A DNA stretch of 64,000 bases from positions 213,343 to 277,342 of the forward strand of contig NZ_BMGA01000006.1 in the NCBI RefSeq assembly GCF_014639535.1, written 5' to 3'. Positions within the stretch are counted from its first letter, which is position 1; every line of letters starts with the position of its first letter. A program made the position numbers and the translations under genes. The notes beneath the pieces are model-generated. The model made no database searches and had not been told where the DNA came from. It worked only from the letters and a program-made list of their open reading frames with translations. Of this stretch, positions 57,885 to 64,000 are shown piece by piece. Origin of the DNA: Flavobacterium palustre. GTDB taxonomy: Bacteria > Bacteroidota > Bacteroidia > Flavobacteriales > Flavobacteriaceae.

Positions 57885-60164
57885 TTATTTCACAATTCTC
57901 AATTGATAAAACCTCGGACTACTATTTCCTTCTTTAGCTGTTATTTTAACATCAACAACTTCAAGTTTATCAATATTTATCCTAATCATTTTCTTTTCTA
58001 CAGAAACTATATCAGCAGGCTTTTCATTAATAAGAATATCAATTTTATTTATTTTTAAATCATCTAAAACACTTATTTCTAAAAACTTTCCCTGATTATT
58101 TTTATTCAGCATTTGATACGAAATATACGAACGGGTGCTTCTCCAAAACTTACCATCATCATAACCGGAATTACTTTTTTCGCCTTTATAAAAATGATCT
58201 ACTTCAGGTTGTTGTTCCCCACAATTTATTTTATCTACTGTTTTAGCCTCAACAGCCATAGCCTCAATTTCTTGTTGCTTCAATAATGCTTGCTTTTCTT
58301 TATATTCATCTTTTGAATAGGTTTGAAAATACATTTGATAACGTGCATCATGTACTTCAAAAAAAGGTTCTAATTCTAATGAATCTAAACTGAAACGCAT
58401 ATTTCCCAACTCCTTAAGCTTTGAAACATAAGCTGACTTTTCACCCACTAATGCGTATGCTTTGTCTAAAGGAATATACTTTCCTCTTGTTGCATGTCCC
58501 ATTCGGCTATTATCAGCAAATAATCCATCTAATCCTTCAGTAGAAGTTTTGGCTGCTAATACAATCGGCCCATTGACAAAAGCACTCCAGTTTGAGCCAT
58601 CAGGCAGACTTTCTAAATGTGTAGCAGTTTTAAATTTAATCGTTATCTTATCACCTGATTTCCATTTTCTTGTAAGGATAACATAAGTAGAAGGTTTAGT
58701 AGTTATTTTTTGTGCTTTTCCATTTACCAAAATCTCGAAATTTTCAGCCCATTTTGGGTAACGAATATTCAAAGCAAAACTCTTAGAATTCTTCAATTTT
58801 ACAACAAGTTCTGAATTGTTCTCATAAGGAAATTTTGTAGTTTGCTCTAACTGTATTCCTTTTTCCTGCCAGTTTAAAGTTGAAGGAATAAAAAGATTCA
58901 CAAAAACATCATTATCCGAATGGCTATAAATTAATTCACCATATTTAGTATGATTTTCAAGTCCTGATCCTACGCAGCACCACATACTTGTTTCTGGTTG
59001 AGAATATACTCTATAATGATTAGGTCGAATAGGTGTAAAATAAACAAATCCTCCTTTTTCAGGATGCTGACTAGATAGAATATGATTATAAAGCGTACGC
59101 TCATAAAAATCAAGATAACTCACATCATTTTTATCCAAAAACAAAGCTTTACTCAAGCGTTCCATATTATAGGAATTACAGGTTTCAGGTCCTTGATTTG
59201 ACTTCAACATACCGCTAAAATCATCTATAGAATTAAAATGCTCAGCCACGCTATTCCCTCCAAAAGCTACACTACGCTTTTGCGTAACATTTTCCCAAAA
59301 AAACTGTACTGCATCTGACCATTCTCTATTAGCTGAAAGAGTTGCAATTTTCTCAAAACCAATAACCTTAGGTATTTGAGTATTTGCATGCATCCCCGTT
59401 AATTTGTCCTCCTTTTTCAACAGAGGATTCAAAAAAGCCTTATGAGAAATTTTCTCGGCTGTTTGGAGGTATTTTTTATTTTTTGTAATGATATATAAAT
59501 CGGCAAAAGATTCATTTATACCACCATGTTCTGTTTTTAAAATTTTTTCGATTTGTTCATCAGAAAGTGGACGAATTAATTCAATAAACCAATCTCCTAA
59601 TTTTATTAAAATATCTTTTGCTTTTTCACTACCCGTATAATGATAAGCATCATTTAAACCTGCAAAAAGTTTGTGAATATTATAAATAGGAACCCAAGTA
59701 TTATTCAATCCAAAACCACTGCCATCAATATCTCCATTATGAATTCGATCCCAAAAAACTTTTCCATTAGGAACTCCTCCTACATAACCATTAGTGTTTT
59801 TTTCCTGACAACGTCCCAATTCAGAAAGCATGTAATCTAATCTGTTTTTAAGTTCAGTATTTCCCGTAGCAGCATACATCATCGATAATGTAGAAAGGTA
59901 ATGACCTCCAATATGGCCATCAAGCCCTATACTTTCCCAATTCCCATATCGATCTGATTTTGTAGGAATACCCGAAGCCAATAAATAAGGCGCTAAAAGT
60001 TTATCAGGATTAAGTTCTAAAATATATTTAAGATCAACATCCTGTGCTTTTTTAAATGGTCCGTCTTTTAATCTTACTTCTTTCAAGTTAAAAGATTGCA
60101 TTTGAGCTAAAACAGAAGAAGCCGCAAACAGTACAATCAAACAATATAAAATTCTATATTTCAT
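57885..60164 (-). CDS. GH127/GH146-like beta-L-arabinofuranosidase
   Basis: A 759-residue exported enzyme of the former DUF1680 family, signal peptide ending at SSVLAQ. The (alpha/alpha)6 barrel covers about 25-420. The metal-binding catalytic centre is intact: Glu327 and Cys329 in GPETCN and the vicinal Cys396-Cys397 in MWCCVGSG, matching the Glu/three-Cys zinc site of characterised members, in which one Cys is the nucleophile. C-terminal beta domains follow (about 425-759). The family releases beta-L-arabinofuranose from arabinan or arabinogalactan-type chains, so its presence in a xylan locus suggests beta-linked arabinose side structures or a pectic contaminant. It lies 21 bases after GH95 and 70 bases before the next gene. 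Confidence 0.88.
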   Translation of the reverse strand: MKYRILYCLIVLFAASSVLAQMQSFNLKEVRLKDGPFKKAQDVDLKYILELNPDKLLAPYLLASGIPTKSDRYGNWESIGLDGHIGGHYLSTLSMMYAATGNTELKNRLDYMLSELGRCQEKNTNGYVGGVPNGKVFWDRIHNGDIDGSGFGLNNTWVPIYNIHKLFAGLNDAYHYTGSEKAKDILIKLGDWFIELIRPLSDEQIEKILKTEHGGINESFADLYIITKNKKYLQTAEKISHKAFLNPLLKKEDKLTGMHANTQIPKVIGFEKIATLSANREWSDAVQFFWENVTQKRSVAFGGNSVAEHFNSIDDFSGMLKSNQGPETCNSYNMERLSKALFLDKNDVSYLDFYERTLYNHILSSQHPEKGGFVYFTPIRPNHYRVYSQPETSMWCCVGSGLENHTKYGELIYSHSDNDVFVNLFIPSTLNWQEKGIQLEQTTKFPYENNSELVVKLKNSKSFALNIRYPKWAENFEILVNGKAQKITTKPSTYVILTRKWKSGDKITIKFKTATHLESLPDGSNWSAFVNGPIVLAAKTSTEGLDGLFADNSRMGHATRGKYIPLDKAYALVGEKSAYVSKLKELGNMRFSLDSLELEPFFEVHDARYQMYFQTYSKDEYKEKQALLKQQEIEAMAVEAKTVDKINCGEQQPEVDHFYKGEKSNSGYDDGKFWRSTRSYISYQMLNKNNQGKFLEISVLDDLKINKIDILINEKPADIVSVEKKMIRINIDKLEVVDVKITAKEGNSSPRFYQLRIVK

Positions 60165-60185
60165 TTTAAAGGAATTAGTCTAAAA

Positions 60186-62645
60186 TTATTTAATTAAAAA
60201 AGTATATGTTTTACCTTTCGCAGTCGTTACATCATATAAATAAAAGGGCTTAATATCTAAAGATTTTATATCTGATTCTTTAGAAATAATAGGCTTTTCA
60301 ATCTCCTCTAATTGATAAAAGACATTTGAGTTAACTCCTGATGCTTTTTTCAAATTTTTATTATCCTTTAAAATAATCTCATTGGGAGTTCTCAATCTTA
60401 AGTTTCCACCAAGATTAGATTGAATACTTACCGCAATTAATCTTCCCTGTTTCCATTTCAAATCTTTTATTTCAAAACCGCCTCTAGCTTTCAAACCGCT
60501 TATTTCCCCATATTCGCTTAAAGCATCTGGTAAAGCCGGTAGCAACTGAATAGCACCATCTGAACTTTGCATTAACATTTCAGTAATACCTGAAGTACAA
60601 CCAAAATTTCCATCAATTTGAAATGGTGGATGTGCATCAAAAAGATTATTGTAGGTTCCTCCTCCACCTTTATTTACACCAAGTGGAGTCAATTGATTTT
60701 GAATTAATGTATAAGCGTGATTCCCATCTTGCATTTTAGCCCACCAATTCACTTTCCACCCCATACTCCATCCTGTTGATACATCACCACGTTGCAGTAG
60801 CGTTTTTTTTGCCGCAGCAAAAAGTTCTGGAGTCCTGTAAGCAGAAATTTGATTGGAAGGATACAAACCATATAAATGTGAAATATGGCGGTGATTGTCT
60901 TTAGGATTATCAATGTCGTCTATCCATTCTTGTAACTGATTGTATTTTCCTATTTGCATCGGTGGCAACATTTTTCGTAATGTTCTTAAACTATCGGCAA
61001 ATTCTTTATCTTTTTCCAATATTTCCGATGCTCTTATCGCCGAACTGAATACATCAAAAACGATTTGATTATCCATAGTAGAACCTGCGGTTATTGTTGA
61101 ACCTTGATGCGCTGCCGGAGCATTTTCGGGTGAATTTCCCGGAGCTACAACCAGCCAGCCATTAACTGGATCTTTTACTAAAAAATCAGCATAAAAAGTT
61201 GCTGCACCTTTCAAAACTTCGTAATTAGATTTAAGGAATTCCTTGTTACCTGTATATAAATATCGCTCCCAAATGTGTTGGCTTAACCAACCACCACCTG
61301 CATTCCAAACTCCCCAAGTGGCACCATCAACGGCACCATTGATTCTCCAGATATCCGTATTATGATGTGCCATCCAACCCCTAGCACCATACATTACTTT
61401 GGCAGTTTCTTTACCTGTTTCGGCTAATTCCCGAATCATTTTTAAAAGCGGTTCGTGCATTTCTGACAAATTGGTTTTCTCTGCCGGCCAGTAATTCATC
61501 TCCGTATTAATGTTGATGGTATATTTACTATCCCAGGCAGGTTTCAAACTATTATTCCAAATCCCTTGAAGATTTGCAGCTTGACCTCCAGGTTGTGAAG
61601 ATGAAATCAATAAATATCGCCCATATTGATAATATAAAGCCACGAAAGAGGGATCTGAAACATTTCTGAAATTAGCCAATCTTTCATTTGTTGGTAGTTT
61701 AGCTGCCGCTGTACTGCCTAAGTCGAGTTTTACTCTTTTGAAATATTTTTGATATTTAGCAATGTGTGCCGTTTTCAATTTATCAAAATTGGTATCGAAT
61801 GCTTTATCTAAAAAGGATTTTGCCAGTTCATTTTCATTGCCACTGATATCATTATAATTGATAAAATTTGTCGCAATAGATACGTAAATAACAACAGAAT
61901 TTGCTTTTTCAATTTGTATAGAATTAACATCAGCATTTACACTCCCACCCTCTACTTTAAATCTGGCAAGTGCATTAAATTTTACCTTTCCTTCAACCCC
62001 TTCCAGATCACTGGTTGTTCCCGTTAGAGAGATTTCATTAGTACTATTAATAGTTATTTTTTGTTTCTTGTGTTGAGAGGAATATCCAGCTGAAAAAGAC
62101 AATTTCCCGGGTTGATTTGCAGAAAGTTTTATCACCAAAATTCTATCCGAAAAAGAAGTAAATGCTTCTCTGGTATAGGTAACACCATCTACCTTATAAG
62201 TCGTTTTTGCAATAGCCTTTTCAATATCTAGTTCGCGGTAATAATTGGTGTAATTTTGTTGACCGGAAAAATTCAATTCTAAATTCCCTACAGATTGAAA
62301 CGTCTGACCGTGCGATTTTTTAGTAATTATATTTTCATTCGTCAATTTTTCAGCAGCCTTATATTCTCCTTGAAAAATGAGTTTTCTAATTTCTGGCAAA
62401 GCACCTAAAGCATTAGGATTATCATTTCTGTTAGGACTTCCGCTCCAGACAGTTCCTTCATTCAATTGAAAAATTTCTTTTTCCACATTTCCATAAACCA
62501 TAGCTCCTTGAAAACCGTTCCCTATAGGCAAAGCATTTTCCCATACACTTCCAGAGGGGGTATTATACCAAAGTTTTAAATCGCTTTCCTGAGCAAATAA
62601 CGAAATGCTAAAAAATAACAGAATGTTTACTAAATAATTTTTCAT
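60186..62645 (-). CDS. GH95 enzyme, predicted alpha-L-galactosidase
   Basis: An 819-residue exported GH95 enzyme (signal peptide ending at ISLFAQ). The N-terminal beta domain starts LWYNTPSGSVWENALPIGNG; the (alpha/alpha)6 barrel contains NINTEMNYW, the general acid Glu507 in NSPENAP, and DGNFG with the Asp that helps activate water through the two Asn residues. Thr376 (YTININ) occupies the position where alpha-L-fucosidases such as AfcA have His; as I recall, Thr there marks the alpha-L-galactosidase of the Bacteroides ovatus corn-xylan locus. Removal of terminal L-galactose from glucuronoarabinoxylan is therefore likely. It is the first gene of the xylan run and has a promoter candidate upstream. 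Confidence 0.9.
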   Translation of the reverse strand: MKNYLVNILLFFSISLFAQESDLKLWYNTPSGSVWENALPIGNGFQGAMVYGNVEKEIFQLNEGTVWSGSPNRNDNPNALGALPEIRKLIFQGEYKAAEKLTNENIITKKSHGQTFQSVGNLELNFSGQQNYTNYYRELDIEKAIAKTTYKVDGVTYTREAFTSFSDRILVIKLSANQPGKLSFSAGYSSQHKKQKITINSTNEISLTGTTSDLEGVEGKVKFNALARFKVEGGSVNADVNSIQIEKANSVVIYVSIATNFINYNDISGNENELAKSFLDKAFDTNFDKLKTAHIAKYQKYFKRVKLDLGSTAAAKLPTNERLANFRNVSDPSFVALYYQYGRYLLISSSQPGGQAANLQGIWNNSLKPAWDSKYTININTEMNYWPAEKTNLSEMHEPLLKMIRELAETGKETAKVMYGARGWMAHHNTDIWRINGAVDGATWGVWNAGGGWLSQHIWERYLYTGNKEFLKSNYEVLKGAATFYADFLVKDPVNGWLVVAPGNSPENAPAAHQGSTITAGSTMDNQIVFDVFSSAIRASEILEKDKEFADSLRTLRKMLPPMQIGKYNQLQEWIDDIDNPKDNHRHISHLYGLYPSNQISAYRTPELFAAAKKTLLQRGDVSTGWSMGWKVNWWAKMQDGNHAYTLIQNQLTPLGVNKGGGGTYNNLFDAHPPFQIDGNFGCTSGITEMLMQSSDGAIQLLPALPDALSEYGEISGLKARGGFEIKDLKWKQGRLIAVSIQSNLGGNLRLRTPNEIILKDNKNLKKASGVNSNVFYQLEEIEKPIISKESDIKSLDIKPFYLYDVTTAKGKTYTFLIK

Positions 62646-62699
62646 AACTCTTTTAGTCCCATATTTAGGAGAAATTTAAATACATTAAAACCAATTAAC

Positions 62700-62722
62700 A
62701 AAAGTGTTAATATCACACTTTT
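62700..62722 (-). promoter_or_regulatory. 8-bp inverted repeat in the predicted 5' leader of GH95
   Basis: AAAAGTGT (62700-62707) and its complement ACACTTTT (62715-62722) are separated by 7 bases, between the promoter candidate and the GH95 start. It could be an RNA hairpin or an operator for a dimeric regulator. Confidence 0.5.
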
Positions 62723-62733
62723 AAAATTGTTTA

Positions 62734-62757
62734 AAAAAACCCATATCGGGAATTTTT
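62734..62757 (-). promoter_or_regulatory. Attenuator-like hairpin in the predicted 5' leader
   Basis: CCC (62740-62742) pairs with GGG (62748-62750), flanked by runs of A and T. On the minus strand a short stem is thus followed directly by seven T, starting only a few bases after the predicted transcription start. This is the pattern of a weak leader terminator, but the stem is only 3 GC pairs plus A-T pairs. Confidence 0.35.
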
Positions 62758-62769
62758 TCTTTTATAAAA

Positions 62770-62800
62770 CAAATATATACAGATAAATGACAATAAACAA
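62770..62800 (-). promoter_or_regulatory. Bacteroidota-type promoter for the xylan run
   Basis: On the minus strand TTG (62798-62800) and TATATTTG (62770-62777, matching TAnnTTTG) are separated by 20 bases, the normal distance for the Bacteroidota sigma factor. A transcript would start near 62764 and have a leader of about 120 bases before GH95. Confidence 0.6.
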
Positions 62801-62933
62801 TCGGTTGCGCTATTTTTTTATTCAAAACAAAAAATAATTAAATCATTTTTATGTTTAATATAAATTTTATATAAAACTATTTGCAAAACCCAATAGTGAG
62901 CTTGAATTAAATTAAGAAAACTTATGTTGGTTA

Positions 62934-62968
62934 AAAAAACAATGAAGCCAAAGACCTCATTGTTTTTT
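62934..62968 (-). terminator. Strong terminator after the FN3 lipoprotein gene
   Basis: A 12-bp stem (62934-62945 with 62957-62968) has an A run on one arm and a T run on the other, so it works on either strand. It lies 28 bases past the stop at 62997 and separates the upstream genes from the xylan run. Confidence 0.8.
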
Positions 62969-62996
62969 AAAAATTGGTTGGTGGTTATTAATTTGA

Positions 62997-63680
62997 TTAT
63001 TGAACAATAAAATCCCAAACCGGACCGATTGTAGTTCCTCCTTTACCATCTTTAACAGCAATTTTCCAATAGTACTTTGTTCCTGTTGTTAATGAAGAAG
63101 CTGCATAAGAAGCTGTTATTAAATCGGAAGCTACTTTTTGAGTCGGGAGATTTGAAGTTCCTAAATACACATCATACGACAAATTATCATTATCGGCATC
63201 TACTGCTGTCCAACTTAAAATGGCTGAACTACCGGAAACATTAGAATGCAAAACTGGTGTCTTTACTTCTGGTATAAATGGTAAATGGTTTACTATACCC
63301 TGACTTTCAGTAAAAAAAGTATATACCGCTGTGTATTTATCTGATTTATTTTTAGAATCAATGGCTTTTACCCGCCAATAATAAAACTTCCCTTTCTCTA
63401 AAGACAATGACTTACTGAGCAAGGTAGTCGTTGAAGTAACTACATTTTTAGTAAAAACATTATCTGTGGCAACATCCAGTTGATAGGTAATCGCATCATT
63501 TTGAGCATCTGATGAAGCATTCCACTTAAATTCAACTGTATTGTCTATACAAACCAAATTGTTTGTTGGATAAACTAAACCTGGAATAGTCGGTGGAGTT
63601 TGGGCATCGCCCTCATCTCCACCACTGCTACAAGAAGAAAATAGTGTAAAACTCAATATAATTAAACTTATTTTTTTCAT
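62997..63680 (-). CDS. Fibronectin type III lipoprotein
   Basis: A 227-residue lipoprotein with lipobox TLFSSC (Cys at residue 17) followed by an acidic Ser/Gly/Asp stretch. Two FN3-like domains follow (about 30-127 and 135-227), with VEFKWNASSDAQNDAITYQLDV, YYWRVKAID, SWTAVDADNDNLSYDVYLG and YYWKIAVKD. No catalytic domain is visible. It starts 8 bases after a T9SS cargo gene, so the two are co-transcribed; such lipoproteins may serve surface attachment or binding. Its relation to the xylan run is unclear because a strong terminator lies between them. Confidence 0.8.
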   Translation of the reverse strand: MKKISLIILSFTLFSSCSSGGDEGDAQTPPTIPGLVYPTNNLVCIDNTVEFKWNASSDAQNDAITYQLDVATDNVFTKNVVTSTTTLLSKSLSLEKGKFYYWRVKAIDSKNKSDKYTAVYTFFTESQGIVNHLPFIPEVKTPVLHSNVSGSSAILSWTAVDADNDNLSYDVYLGTSNLPTQKVASDLITASYAASSLTTGTKYYWKIAVKDGKGGTTIGPVWDFIVQ

Positions 63681-63688
63681 ATCGCAAA

Positions 63689-64000
63689 CTACTTTTTAAT
63701 GATTTTAATTGTCTCTAAAGGATTCGATTGTATTCTGACAAAATAAACTCCGGCAGCTTCTTTTCCTAAATCTAAATGTACTTTCCCATTTTCAATGGTG
63801 TAAACCGATTTAGAAATTAGCATTCCAGTGACAGTATAAATTCCTATTTCTACTGAGCTGTCATTCGTTGGTAAATAAATATCAAACGGGCCAGTTGTAG
63901 GATTTGGAACCGCTTTAACCAAATCAAACAAAGTAATCGTTTTGGCATAAATGCCCTCACATTCTTTTGAAGTTGTAACTTCTAATACATCCCCGTTACT
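63689..64000 (-). CDS. C-terminal end of a T9SS-secreted protein (partial)
   Basis: Only the last 103 codons are in the window; the reading frame stays open to position 64000. The visible end is a type A T9SS sorting domain: VKAVPNPTTGPFDIYLP, VEIGIYTVTGMLI and a final GVYFVRIQSNPLETIKIIKK. The protein is therefore exported across the outer membrane and probably attached to the cell surface. The cargo domain lies outside the window, so no function can be given. The gene is upstream of and close to the FN3 lipoprotein gene. Confidence 0.85.
   Translation of the reverse strand, partial: SNGDVLEVTTSKECEGIYAKTITLFDLVKAVPNPTTGPFDIYLPTNDSSVEIGIYTVTGMLISKSVYTIENGKVHLDLGKEAAGVYFVRIQSNPLETIKIIKK

Larger units (their letters stand above)
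62646..62996. other. Intergenic region with promoter and terminator before the xylan run
   Basis: About 350 bases with no gene I can support. It contains the terminator of the upstream FN3 gene (62934-62968), a promoter candidate (62770-62800), a terminator-like hairpin just inside the predicted transcript (62734-62757) and an inverted repeat (62700-62722). Confidence 0.6.

Noticed and set aside
62818-63018. 66-codon minus-strand open frame across the FN3 terminator
   Set aside because: It runs through the terminator hairpin and overlaps the end of the FN3 gene in another frame; it is AT-rich and has no domain.

Overview
The window is AT-rich and every gene I can support lies on the minus strand, so transcription runs from position 64000 towards 1. 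SusC/SusD proteins, a one-protein hybrid two-component sensor/regulator, type IX secretion (T9SS) C-terminal sorting domains, Bacteroidetes lipoproteins and a TTG/TAnnTTTG-type promoter point to Bacteroidota. The style of the genes suggests a soil or aquatic Flavobacterium-like plant-polysaccharide degrader; the genus is an inference. No RNA genes, CRISPR arrays, insertion sequences or transposases were found.

Layout in transcription order. (1) 64000-62934: the 3' end of a T9SS cargo gene, then a fibronectin type III lipoprotein, closed by a strong hairpin terminator. (2) 62800-18763: one same-strand run of 28 genes for complex (glucurono)arabinoxylan, with a good promoter candidate before the first gene and a strong terminator after the last. 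It encodes 19 glycoside hydrolases (GH95, GH127/146, ten GH43, GH3, GH31, GH97, two GH10, GH115, GH8), six esterases (four CE1-like, one CE6/SASA-like, one SGNH), a 122-residue secreted protein, a Tat-exported Gfo/Idh/MocA oxidoreductase and a DUF1080 protein. Internal hairpins probably divide it into several transcripts. (3) 18569-14364: a hybrid two-component system (HTCS) regulator with its own terminator. (4) 13906-4832: a short polysaccharide utilisation locus: SusC, SusD, an IPT/TIG surface glycan-binding lipoprotein, a PL38-like polyuronate lyase lipoprotein and a GH28/GH49-like beta-helix enzyme. (5) 4355-78: a separate 1425-residue T9SS-secreted multimodular protein with a second PL38-like domain.

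How the genes could work together (inference from families). The two GH10 xylanases cut the backbone. GH115 removes (methyl)glucuronic acid, and the esterases remove acetyl and feruloyl groups. The GH43 and GH127/146 enzymes remove arabinose and xylose side chains. GH95, GH97 and GH31 would remove rarer terminal L-galactose, alpha-galactose or beta-L-arabinopyranose, and alpha-xylose caps. GH8 and GH3 finish the oligosaccharides. This enzyme mix fits a heavily decorated cereal-type glucuronoarabinoxylan. The second locus looks aimed at a uronic-acid polymer (glucuronan- or alginate-like).

Most notable points: the GH95 enzyme carries Thr where fucosidases have His, which predicts alpha-L-galactosidase activity; the xylan run ends with an oxidoreductase/DUF1080 pair suggesting an oxidative glycoside-cleaving step; the large xylan run has no susC/susD of its own inside the window; and the secreted lyase shares a module, present three times, with the neighbouring glycan-binding lipoprotein.
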